NCBI GenBank assembly: GCA_964471595.1
Contig: CAYYGN010000013.1
Coordinates: 1 to 64,000 of the forward strand
DNA from: JAGNXB01 sp964471595
GTDB taxonomy: Bacteria; Bacteroidota; Bacteroidia; Chitinophagales; Saprospiraceae
Direction of reading: 5' to 3'
Length of the DNA stretch: 64,000 nucleotides
Positions 52,702 through 60,739 of this stretch are shown here, one piece after another. The notes below the pieces were generated by a model that had not been told where the DNA came from, ran no database searches, and saw nothing but the letters and a program-made list of their open reading frames with translations. Made by a program: the position numbers and the translations under genes. Numbering within the stretch: the first letter of the stretch is position 1; each line of letters starts with the position of its first letter.

Positions 52702-54228
52702 TTATTTTTCAACGAGACGCCGGAAGATCGGGGTCCCGTTGGCCAGGACTTCCAGCAAGTGCCGGCCGGCCGGAATCCGGTGGGTGGCCACCTGATGAAA
52801 ATACAAACCGGCCTGGCTTTCGCGGACCTCCGAGAACACGATTTGACGCCGCATGTTCAGCAGCCGGATCTCCACCTCCGAACCCGTAGCCAGCCGGACG
52901 GGAATTTCCAGGGAGGACTTGCCGTCCAGCCGGACAGCGGGCAAAGGCCCTTTTTCAAGGGTGAAAATGGCGGGGTCGGCTTTCTGACGGGGTGTCAGCA
53001 CCAGGGATTCCCTTCCGCCAATGGGCCAGGACCGGATACCCGCGGGCCGCTCTCCATAGGAAAGGGATGCCAAAGCCACGGCATGGCGCGAGGCATCGGC
53101 GTCGATGATGCGGATCTCCATGCGGTCACGGGACACCCGTATCCAGTTGAATTGATTGAAACTGCCGGCTTGTCGGGTCCAGGGTTTCAGGTCGTCGGCT
53201 TTCCGCAGAGGTGCCCCCCATCCCCCTTCTCCCAGATAGATCGTCCCGGCGTTGTCGTCACGGACAAATCCTTCGCGACTGCCCGGACCCGTATCGGGAC
53301 GCAGCGGCCACGTCACCTTGACGACATGGGCATCCGATTCCTGTACGAGCTGTACGTTGTGGCGGTAGAAAAGGTCGGCCCAGGCGGCATACTGGGCGTG
53401 TTGGGGTCGTTTGCGTTTCTGATGAGGCCGGATCGGGTGGTGATACTGGACCATCCGCCAGGTATAGGCGGGCCCAAAGACGGACAGGTCGTGTTCGAGC
53501 CATTCGGCCTGTTTTCCCGTGGCGGGCGCCATCGAATTGAGTGTGTAAACGCGCAAAAGGTCTCCGCCAAACCCCAGGGAATACCACACCTCGGGGTGCG
53601 GGACATCAAACAGGTCGGTGAGGAGATCGTTGGAGGGTTCGTGATTGCCCCGTGCGGGGATGATGGGGATCAACCGGCCATCCAGCGTAATGGTCAATTG
53701 CCAATCGTCCAGCCACTCCTGCCACTCCCGGACGGTCGACCAGTCCGTCATGTCACCGCTGAACAGGATGGCCAGGGGTTGCATGCGGGCCGCCAGAAGG
53801 TTCATGCGCTGTCGCATGCTGCGGTTGTTACGGGAGTCACCGCCGCACAAGAGGGTGACCGGAGTGTCGGAGTTGGCGGGTGCCGTGTGAAAATAGAGCA
53901 CGCGGCTGTCGCCTTCGTTGTCGCGCACGACAAACCGGTACCGGGTATCGGGACGCAACCCTGTCAACCGGGCAAAACACGTGGGCATGTCTCTGATTTC
54001 GGTACAACGGTCGGGGTAATGAACGATCCAGCGTTCCACGCCTCCGTCATCCGGCTGGTAAAGGATCCGCGCGTCCGTGCCGGAGAATTGTTGCCACCCT
54101 ATCACCATGGAAGTGGAGGGATCTGTCCGCCACATGGCGCGATACCGGCCGGTATGTCCGTCAGCATTCGTGCAAAGACCCAGCCACACAAGGAGGGCCC
54201 CGGTGATCAATGTCCTGTTCATGGGCAT
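52702..54228 (-). CDS. Purple-acid-phosphatase-like metallophosphoesterase
   Basis: 508 residues. A signal peptide at residues 1-24 (LCTNADG), an N-terminal Ig-like domain (about 28-120; YRAMWRTDPSTSMVIGWQQF), and a calcineurin-type metallophosphoesterase domain (about 125-340) with GGDSRNN, FSGDMTDW, PARGNHEP and VQYHHPI. The last motif is atypical (SDAHVVK rather than GHxH). The C-terminal 80 residues (from DGKSSLEIPVRLATGSEVEI) are a beta domain like a type IX sorting tail, ending LEVLANGTPIFRRLVEK. The likely location is outside the inner membrane; the substrate is unknown. ATG 54222 is an alternative start. It converges with the VOC gene. Confidence 0.85.
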   Translation of the reverse strand: MPMNRTLITGALLVWLGLCTNADGHTGRYRAMWRTDPSTSMVIGWQQFSGTDARILYQPDDGGVERWIVHYPDRCTEIRDMPTCFARLTGLRPDTRYRFVVRDNEGDSRVLYFHTAPANSDTPVTLLCGGDSRNNRSMRQRMNLLAARMQPLAILFSGDMTDWSTVREWQEWLDDWQLTITLDGRLIPIIPARGNHEPSNDLLTDLFDVPHPEVWYSLGFGGDLLRVYTLNSMAPATGKQAEWLEHDLSVFGPAYTWRMVQYHHPIRPHQKRKRPQHAQYAAWADLFYRHNVQLVQESDAHVVKVTWPLRPDTGPGSREGFVRDDNAGTIYLGEGGWGAPLRKADDLKPWTRQAGSFNQFNWIRVSRDRMEIRIIDADASRHAVALASLSYGERPAGIRSWPIGGRESLVLTPRQKADPAIFTLEKGPLPAVRLDGKSSLEIPVRLATGSEVEIRLLNMRRQIVFSEVRESQAGLYFHQVATHRIPAGRHLLEVLANGTPIFRRLVEK

Positions 54229-54309
54229 TCGCCAAATCCGGAAGAAGGGGGATATTTGCCACCGTCCTCCGGTAAAGGCGGGATTTGTCGCAAACCCTTA
54301 ACGATAATT

Positions 54310-55608
54310 ATGCCCAACTTGAACGCGCTTTCCCATGATCGGCGTATTTCATCCCTCCTGGATGCAGAGCTGGCGCGGCAGCGCCGGGGTGTGGAATTGA
54401 TAGCGAGCGAAAATTTCACCAGTGCGGCCGTGCTGAGGGCCATGGGCAGTTGCCTGACCAACAAATACGCGGAAGGCTATCCGGGCAAACGCTATTACGG
54501 CGGTTGTGAAGTGGTCGATGAGGTCGAGAATGAAGCCATCGACCGGCTCCGTCAATTGTTCGGCGTGGCCTTTGCCAACGTGCAGCCTCATTCCGGGGCG
54601 CAGGCCAATGCAGCGGTCTTTCTGGCTACCCTTCAGCCAGGCGATACTACCCTCGGGTTTGACCTCAGTCATGGCGGCCACTTGTCGCACGGCTCACCAG
54701 TCAATTATTCCGGCAAAGTGTACCGCCCCGTTTTCTACGGGGTGGAGCCCGATACCGGCCGTATCGACATGGACAAGGTGGCGGAAATCGCCCTTCGCGA
54801 AAAGCCCCGGTTGATCATTTGCGGGGCAAGCGCCTATGCGCGGGACTGGGATTATCCCCGCTTCCGCGCCATAGCCGATGAGGTGGGCGCCCTGTTGCTC
54901 GCCGACATCGCCCACCCTGCCGGACTCATTGCCGGTGGTCATCTGGCCGATCCCGCCCCCTGGTGCGACATCCTGACCTCCACCACCCACAAGACCCTGC
55001 GGGGACCGCGGGGCGGTATCATCATGATGGGCGCCGACAAGCCCAACCCCTGGGGACGAACCACAAAGAAGGGAGAGCCGATCCCTATGTCCGCCATCAT
55101 CAACAGCGGGGTGTTCCCGGGCATGCAGGGCGGCCCTCTGGAGCATGTCATTGCAGCCAAAGCCGTGGCCTTTGGCGAAGCCCTGCAACCGTCCTTCCGC
55201 GAATACGGCAGCCGGGTCATAGAGAATGCCAGAACCCTCGCCGATGCCCTGACGGCAAAAGGATACCAACTCGTGTCGGGAGGGACCGACAATCATTTGA
55301 TGCTGATCGATCTGCGCAACAAGGGAGTTACGGGACGCCAGGCAGAGGCGGCCCTGGGCCGTGCCGACATCACGGTCAACAAAAACATGGTACCCTTTGA
55401 TACCCAGTCGCCCATTGTCACTTCAGGCATACGGATCGGGCTGGCTGCCATGACCACACGCGGTATCGGCCGGCAGGAATGCCTCCAAATGGCCGAGTGG
55501 ATCGATGAACTAATCTCCGCCCCTGACGACGAGAGCAAAGGGCGGCGCATACGTCAGGAAGTCAACCGTTTCATGGAGCAGTACCCGCTGTACCCCGAAG
55601 AGGCCTGA
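54310..55608 (+). CDS. glyA: Serine hydroxymethyltransferase
   Basis: 432 residues from ATG 54310. The PLP enzyme that converts serine and THF to glycine and 5,10-methylene-THF. Blocks: VELIASENFTSAAVLRAMGS, TNKYAEGYPGKRYYGGCE, LSHGGHLSHGSPVNYSGK, and the PLP-lysine motif DILTSTTHKTLRGPRGG. The C-terminal domain and length are typical. The same open frame extends a long way upstream (to 52759), but that part is antisense to the phosphatase gene and is rejected. It is followed by the acyl-CoA dehydrogenase gene after 74 bases. Confidence 0.96.
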   Translation: MPNLNALSHDRRISSLLDAELARQRRGVELIASENFTSAAVLRAMGSCLTNKYAEGYPGKRYYGGCEVVDEVENEAIDRLRQLFGVAFANVQPHSGAQANAAVFLATLQPGDTTLGFDLSHGGHLSHGSPVNYSGKVYRPVFYGVEPDTGRIDMDKVAEIALREKPRLIICGASAYARDWDYPRFRAIADEVGALLLADIAHPAGLIAGGHLADPAPWCDILTSTTHKTLRGPRGGIIMMGADKPNPWGRTTKKGEPIPMSAIINSGVFPGMQGGPLEHVIAAKAVAFGEALQPSFREYGSRVIENARTLADALTAKGYQLVSGGTDNHLMLIDLRNKGVTGRQAEAALGRADITVNKNMVPFDTQSPIVTSGIRIGLAAMTTRGIGRQECLQMAEWIDELISAPDDESKGRRIRQEVNRFMEQYPLYPEEA

Positions 55609-55657
55609 GGGGTGGCGGATATCCGGTGAACCGGTCGGTTTTTTCTGCCGATCCGCG

Positions 55658-55665
55658 TACCTTTG
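55658..55665 (+). promoter_or_regulatory. Candidate -7 box for the acyl-CoA dehydrogenase gene
   Basis: TACCTTTG (TANNTTTG), 17 bases before ATG 55683. Confidence 0.45.
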
Positions 55666-55682
55666 CGCCTCAACCGGTGACC

Positions 55683-56900
55683 ATGTCTTCTTCTTCCAGC
55701 CGCACTCCTGTCCAGCCATCCGCCCGCGAGGACCGTTTCCAGGGCCACGACTACTATGGGGTGGACGAACTGCTCACCCCTGACCATCTCCTGGCGAGGG
55801 ATGCGGTACGGACCTGGGTCAAACAGGAAGTGTCGCCCATCATTGAAGCGTATGCCGAAAGAGCGGAGTGCCCGGTGCACCTGTTCCGCGGTCTGGCCGA
55901 GATCGGCGCCTTCGGGCCGAGCCTGCCGGTGGAATACGGGGGCGGAGGGATGGACGAGATGGCCTACGGGATCATCATGCAGGAACTCGAACGCGGAGAT
56001 TCGGGCATCCGCTCCATGGCCTCCGTGCAGGGATCTCTGGTGATGTATCCCATATTCCGGTTTGGCAGCGAGGAGCAAAAAAGAAAGTATCTGCCCAAAC
56101 TGGGCAGCGGCGCATTCATCGGCTGTTTTGGCCTGACCGAACCCGATCACGGCTCCAATCCCGCCGGAATGGTGACCCAGATCCGGGATGACGGGGACGC
56201 CTGGATCCTCAACGGCGCCAAAATGTGGATCACCAATTCGCCGGTGGCCGATTTGGCGGTGGTGTGGGCCCGGGATGAGGAAGGGATCATCCGGGGCATG
56301 ATCGTGGAAAAGGACGCCAAGGGATTTTCCGCCCCGGAAATCCACGGCAAATGGTCCCTGCGTGCCTCCATTACCGGCGAGCTGGTTTTTGAAGACGTGC
56401 GTGTGCCCAAGTCCCAGGTGTTGCCGAATGTCCAGGGGCTGAAAGGTCCGTTGTCCTGTCTGTCCAAAGCCCGTTACGGGATCGCCTGGGGAGCCATTGG
56501 CGCCGCCATGGATTGCTATGATTCCGCCCTGCGTTACAGCCAGGAACGGAGCCAGTTCGGACGGCCCATCGGTCAATTCCAGCTCACCCAGAAAAAACTG
56601 GCGGAGATGATTACCGAGATCACCAAGGCCCAACTCCTGGCTTGGAGGCTCGGTATGCTCGCGAATGCCGGTAAGGCAACCCCCGCCCAAATCTCCATGG
56701 CCAAACGCAACAACGTCATGATGGCGCTCGAAATCGCCCGCGAAGCCCGGCAAATCCATGGCGGAATGGGCATTACCAACGAGTATCCCGTCATGAGGCA
56801 CATGATGAACCTCGAGACCGTGTTGACCTACGAGGGTACCCATGACATCCATCTCCTCATCACCGGGATGGACGTGACCGGACTGAACGCTTTCCAGTGA
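55683..56900 (+). CDS. gcdH: Acyl-CoA dehydrogenase, glutaryl-CoA dehydrogenase-like
   Basis: 405 residues from ATG 55683. An FAD acyl-CoA dehydrogenase: substrate-channel segment SGIRSMASVQGSLVMYPI resembles glutaryl-CoA dehydrogenases, flavin segment CFGLTEPDHGSNPAGMVT, KMWITNSPVADLAVV, RSQFGRPIGQFQLTQKK, and the catalytic Glu in TYEGTHDIH. The usual reaction is oxidative decarboxylation of glutaryl-CoA in lysine, tryptophan and aromatic breakdown; a related short-chain substrate is possible. No other catabolic partner is next to it. Confidence 0.87.
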   Translation: MSSSSSRTPVQPSAREDRFQGHDYYGVDELLTPDHLLARDAVRTWVKQEVSPIIEAYAERAECPVHLFRGLAEIGAFGPSLPVEYGGGGMDEMAYGIIMQELERGDSGIRSMASVQGSLVMYPIFRFGSEEQKRKYLPKLGSGAFIGCFGLTEPDHGSNPAGMVTQIRDDGDAWILNGAKMWITNSPVADLAVVWARDEEGIIRGMIVEKDAKGFSAPEIHGKWSLRASITGELVFEDVRVPKSQVLPNVQGLKGPLSCLSKARYGIAWGAIGAAMDCYDSALRYSQERSQFGRPIGQFQLTQKKLAEMITEITKAQLLAWRLGMLANAGKATPAQISMAKRNNVMMALEIAREARQIHGGMGITNEYPVMRHMMNLETVLTYEGTHDIHLLITGMDVTGLNAFQ

Positions 56901-57003
56901 TGTCCATTCCGGCACTGTTTTCGCCGGTGGCGGCATGATCCCGCGCCGTCTGCTACAATCCTTTGCGGCATTCGTGCGTTATATTCCGGTTATATCCCCA
57001 GCG

Positions 57004-58155
57004 ATGCGCCCCGTGGCTTTTCCGGCGTTCCTTTCTGCACTGATGACCCTTGCTGTGCCCCTGCCCGGACTGGCGCAGTACGAGCCCATCGTGCTGTCCA
57101 ATCCCTCCTTCGAAGGCACGCCGGCATCCGGTGTGACACCGCCGGGATGGTACGATTGCGGATTCCCGGAAGAGTCGCCCCCGGACACACATTCAGGGCT
57201 TGATTCCTTTTTTCGCGTCAGCACTCCCCCCCAGAAAGGCAGGACCTATCTCGGACTGGTGGTCAGAGACAACGATACCTGGGAGTCGGTATCCACCGAG
57301 CTGGCCCGGCCTTTGGAACCCGGCATTTGTTACACGTTCAACCTCTATCTGTCCCGTTCTCCCGATTACTTGTCGGCCACCAAACGGGGGGGCCCCACCT
57401 TTCATACCACCCCCGCCATTTTCCGGATTTGGGGCGGCAACAGCGTTTGCGACAAAGCCGAAATCCTGGGATCCACTTCCGTCATCACCCATTCCCGCTG
57501 GGTGCGCTACCAATTTACCTTCGAGCCCAAAAAACGGGTCCGGTGGTTCATTCTGGAGGCCTTCTACCAGACTCCAGTCCTCTTTCCCTATAATGGCAAC
57601 ATCCTGATCGACAACGCCTCCGTGATCCGTCCCGTACCGTGCAATACCGTCCAGCGCGAAGAGGAGGAGGAAGAGGAAGTCGTGGCCGAGACAGCACCGA
57701 AGCCCGCGACGCCGCCGAAGCCGGCGCCCACGCCCAAAGCAGAGCCCAAAAAAGAGGAAGCCACCCTGGGCGGTCTGTCCAGGGCTCAACTGAAAACCGG
57801 CCAGGTCGTCAGTGTGGACAAGATCTATTTCCAGATTGATTCCGCCACTATCAACGACGCTTCCTATCCGACCCTGGACGGCATCTACGAATTCCTGAAT
57901 ACCAACCGTGACGTCGTCGTCGAAATCGGCGGACATACCAATGGTAATTGCGATCACCCCTATTGTGACAAACTCTCCGAAGCACGTGCCAGAGAAGTCG
58001 CCTCCTATCTCATTAACAAAGGCATTCCGGCCCATCGGGTGCGGTACAAGGGATACGGCAAACGAAAACCTGTCGCCAGCAATGCCTCTGCCGTAGGACG
58101 CCGCCGCAATCAGCGGGTCGAAATCACCATTCTCGAGATTGCCGGCAGCGGCTAA
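57004..58155 (+). CDS. OmpA family protein with Pro/Glu-rich linker
   Basis: About 383 residues from ATG 57004 (an upstream ATG at 56935 would add 23). A signal peptide (FPAFLSALMTLAVPLPGLAQ) precedes a beta-sandwich region (about 25-200; NPSFEGTPASGVTPPGWYDC), like carbohydrate-binding lectin-like domains. A glutamate run then proline/lysine-rich linker (about 215-250) leads to the OmpA C-terminal peptidoglycan-binding domain (about 270-380; IYFQIDSATINDASYPTLDG; SEARAREVASYLINKGIPAH; GRRRNQRVEITI). It should tether an outer-membrane or periplasmic lectin-like part to the wall. The stop overlaps the converging aroA stop by four bases. Confidence 0.85.
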   Translation: MRPVAFPAFLSALMTLAVPLPGLAQYEPIVLSNPSFEGTPASGVTPPGWYDCGFPEESPPDTHSGLDSFFRVSTPPQKGRTYLGLVVRDNDTWESVSTELARPLEPGICYTFNLYLSRSPDYLSATKRGGPTFHTTPAIFRIWGGNSVCDKAEILGSTSVITHSRWVRYQFTFEPKKRVRWFILEAFYQTPVLFPYNGNILIDNASVIRPVPCNTVQREEEEEEEVVAETAPKPATPPKPAPTPKAEPKKEEATLGGLSRAQLKTGQVVSVDKIYFQIDSATINDASYPTLDGIYEFLNTNRDVVVEIGGHTNGNCDHPYCDKLSEARAREVASYLINKGIPAHRVRYKGYGKRKPVASNASAVGRRRNQRVEITILEIAGSG

Positions 58156-59405
58156 TCGCTTCCGCCCCCTTCCACGGAAAAGCCCAGTCCCCTCAGCCCG
58201 TCCCAGTAGGTCGGGAAGGATTTTGCCACCACCTCCGGATGTTCGATGGTCACGGGCCCCTGCCAGGCCAGGAGACTCATGGCCATGGCCATCCGGTGAT
58301 CCCCCCAGGTGCCGGCCGGTGAATGGGCAGGGTGTGGCTGTCCTGACAGCTGCCAGGCTTCGCCATCGGGATACAGCGTCAAACCGGCCCTGGCCAATTC
58401 GACCTGCAGGGCGGCCATGCGATCGGTTTCCTTGATGGCCAGTGTATGCAAGCCCGTAAAAACACCGGGTGTGCCATGCATCCCGCACAGCGTCACCCAG
58501 GTCTGGGCCAGGTCTGGGTGCAGCATAAAATCGCGATCGCCCCTTTCCGGTCGACAAGTCCGTTCCCGGCTGATCACCACTCCGTTTTCCTGGGGCCGGG
58601 TTTCCACGCCGAATTCCGCCATCCAGTCGGCCAACACCTCGTCGCCCTGCCATCCGGACCGCCGAAGGCCGGGGAGAAACAGGCGGCTCCCCGCAGGGGC
58701 GAGGGCGAGATGCGCATAGGCATAGGAGGCCGCGGTCCAGTCCGACTCCCAAAACATGGGGACCGGATGCCGGGAGGTCCGGTGGAGCGTCCACCGGTCG
58801 CCCGAAACCCGCCAGTCGAAACCCGCCTCCCGCAGAAGGCGCAAGGTCATAGCGGCATAAGGCAGCGAGGTGATTCCTCCGGGGGTGCGCAGCACCCATC
58901 GGCCGGTCAGAAGGGGTGTGATCAGGAGGATGGCGGTGAGGAACTGGCTGCTGAAACGGCTGTCGATGACGACCTCTCCACCCGGACCCTCCTCGAATCC
59001 TTCCAGTCGGAGCGGCGGGTAACCGGGTACTCCCGAATACCGGATTCGTGCGCCCAGGGTGCGCAAGGCGTCGACCAAAGGGCCTACGGGACGTTCCTGC
59101 ATTCTTTCCGACCCGGTGATTATCCCTTCATCCCCCCGGACGGCCAGCAGCGCCGTGAGAAAACGAAACGTGGTGCCCCCTTCCCCTGCGTCCCAAACCG
59201 GGCCCGGATGCCGGAGCATGGCGGCCAATCGCGCCGTATCGCCGGGCAGATCCGGCGGCAGGACTTCTGCCGCCCTTTGTTCCAGTGCGCGCAGGACAAG
59301 CAAACGGTTGGCCAGGCTCTTGCTCACCGGCAGGGGCATGGCGCCGTTGAGCGGACCTGCGGGGGTGCTCAGCCGGATCCAGGGACGCTGCGTATCCGCA
59401 TTCAC
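58152..59405 (-). CDS. aroA: 3-phosphoshikimate 1-carboxyvinyltransferase (EPSP synthase)
   Basis: About 417 residues. It makes EPSP from shikimate-3-phosphate and PEP in aromatic amino acid synthesis. Signatures: LPVSKSLANR, DAGEGGTTFRFLTAL, RPVGPLVDALRTLGA, SRFSSQFLTAILL, IKETDRMAALQ and GTWGDHRMAMAMSLL. The start is set at GTG 59405 because TACCTTCG-CGGG-GTG fits the four-base leaderless pattern; ATG 59423 would begin upstream of the box. Its 3' end overlaps the OmpA gene by four bases. No other shikimate gene is nearby. Confidence 0.93.
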   Translation of the reverse strand: MNADTQRPWIRLSTPAGPLNGAMPLPVSKSLANRLLVLRALEQRAAEVLPPDLPGDTARLAAMLRHPGPVWDAGEGGTTFRFLTALLAVRGDEGIITGSERMQERPVGPLVDALRTLGARIRYSGVPGYPPLRLEGFEEGPGGEVVIDSRFSSQFLTAILLITPLLTGRWVLRTPGGITSLPYAAMTLRLLREAGFDWRVSGDRWTLHRTSRHPVPMFWESDWTAASYAYAHLALAPAGSRLFLPGLRRSGWQGDEVLADWMAEFGVETRPQENGVVISRERTCRPERGDRDFMLHPDLAQTWVTLCGMHGTPGVFTGLHTLAIKETDRMAALQVELARAGLTLYPDGEAWQLSGQPHPAHSPAGTWGDHRMAMAMSLLAWQGPVTIEHPEVVAKSFPTYWDGLRGLGFSVEGGGSD

Positions 59406-59409
59406 CCCG

Positions 59410-59417
59410 CGAAGGTA
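59410..59417 (-). promoter_or_regulatory. Leaderless promoter box for aroA
   Basis: The minus strand reads TACCTTCG (TANNTTCG), then CGGG, then GTG 59405: same four-base spacing as other genes in the window. Confidence 0.42.
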
Positions 59418-59488
59418 GCGCATGGAAAACGGCAGCGACAGGCCGGATCGTTGAGGTTTGCCTATTTTCACCGGAAAACCGTCGCCCA

Positions 59489-60307
59489 ATGGAAAATCGC
59501 CAATTATTGCTCCGTGCCGGCCTCATCGTCTTCGGGTTGATCCTGCTGATCAGTCTGACGGGTGGCATGTTCCTGACCATTGAAGCCGGAGAGCGCGGCG
59601 TTTTGTTCCGCCGGTTTGGCGGCGGTCTGGACAAAGAGACCATGTATGCACCGGGATTTCACGTGATCGCTCCGTGGAACACCATGTTCGTGTACAGCAT
59701 CCGCGAACAACAAGTGGACGAAAAGATGGAGGTGCTCTCGAGCAACGGACTCAACATCAGCGTGGACATCACATTGCGGACCAATCCGGATTACAGCCGG
59801 ATCGCCGATCTGCACGAGAAATTCGGCACCGATTACATCAACACGCTGGTGCGGCCGGAGGTGCGTTCATCGGTGCGAAAAATCATCGGGCGATTTGAAC
59901 CGGAAGAGCTGTATGCCAGCCGCAGGGATGAAGTGCAGAACATGATCCAGACGGATCTGGAGACCGCGCTGGCGGCGAATTTCGTGCAGCTCAAAGCCGC
60001 TCTGATCCGGGATATCCAGTTGCCGGAAAAAATCCGGGGTGCCATTGAACGCAAGTTGCAGCAGGAGCAGGAATCGGAGGAATACAAATACCGCCTGGAA
60101 AAGGAAAAGCAGGAAGCCGAGCGGAAAATCATCGAAGCCCGGGCCAAAGCTCAGGCCAACAATATCCTTTCGGCCAGTCTCAACGACAAGATCCTGCGCG
60201 ACAAAGGCATCGAAGCCACGCTCGAATTGTCGCGGTCGCCCAACACCAAAGTCATTGTCATCGGTTCGGGCAAGGAGGGGATGCCCATTATTCTGGGCAA
60301 TCAATAA
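59489..60307 (+). CDS. Prohibitin-type SPFH protein
   Basis: 272 residues. An N-terminal anchor (about 7-30; GLILLISLTGGMFLTI) and an SPFH domain (about 30-190; ERGVLFRRFGGGLDKETMYA, then GFHVIAPWN) are followed by a coiled coil (about 190-235) and a short tail ending KVIVIGSGKEGMPIILGNQ. It matches prohibitins and HflK/C-like proteins rather than flotillins (no EA-repeat coiled coil). The protein probably forms ring-shaped membrane assemblies; a partner protease is not in the window. It is divergent from aroA, with 83 bases between starts. Confidence 0.9.
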   Translation: MENRQLLLRAGLIVFGLILLISLTGGMFLTIEAGERGVLFRRFGGGLDKETMYAPGFHVIAPWNTMFVYSIREQQVDEKMEVLSSNGLNISVDITLRTNPDYSRIADLHEKFGTDYINTLVRPEVRSSVRKIIGRFEPEELYASRRDEVQNMIQTDLETALAANFVQLKAALIRDIQLPEKIRGAIERKLQQEQESEEYKYRLEKEKQEAERKIIEARAKAQANNILSASLNDKILRDKGIEATLELSRSPNTKVIVIGSGKEGMPIILGNQ

Positions 60308-60313
60308 CAGGGA

Positions 60314-60682
60314 TCATTCGACGTATTTCTGCCGCACGACGAGCGCGAGGTAATCATTGTCGAGGGCGAGGTATCCCTGATCGTAGCAGAAGTAATAAGT
60401 GTTGCCACCTTTGGTGGTGTATATGTTGGTGAAATAGCCGAATTTGAATCCGCGGTCGAGGAGATCCTCCCGCTTGACTTTGGCTTTTCCCGAAGGGTTG
60501 AGCTCTGCCAGGATGCGGCGGTTTTTCCGCAGGGCATTGTTGATGTTGCGGATGAAGGCCGTAGCATCGCTATTCTGCCGGTTGTGCCAGGCGGAACGGC
60601 ATTGGTCACCACAAAATCGTTTGTCGTCGCGGCCCTGGATGGTACTGCCGCACTCCTCGCAGGACCTGGTCTTGACAGGCAT
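60314..60682 (-). CDS. Zinc-ribbon protein of unknown function
   Basis: 122 residues. The N-terminal zinc ribbon has C-x2-C and C-x3-C pairs (CEECGSTIQGRDDKRFCGDQ, then the next Cys), consistent with a DUF2116-like ribbon. The remainder is conserved-looking (AELNPSGKAKVKREDLLDRG; KGGNTYYFCYDQGYLAL) and reads as a phylum-typical small protein, with no assigned role. It is the gene downstream of the Pycsar-type membrane protein on the same strand, 57 bases away, so a shared transcript is possible. Confidence 0.75.
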   Translation of the reverse strand: MPVKTRSCEECGSTIQGRDDKRFCGDQCRSAWHNRQNSDATAFIRNINNALRKNRRILAELNPSGKAKVKREDLLDRGFKFGYFTNIYTTKGGNTYYFCYDQGYLALDNDYLALVVRQKYVE

Positions 60683-60739
60683 GGGCCGTAGTTTGCCCTA
60701 AAATACGAAAACTCCGGAAACAAAAAATCACCTGGCTGT

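Noticed and set aside
52759..54309. 517-codon N-terminal extension of the glyA frame
   Set aside because: Antisense to the phosphatase gene, no domain; glyA homology begins exactly at ATG 54310.
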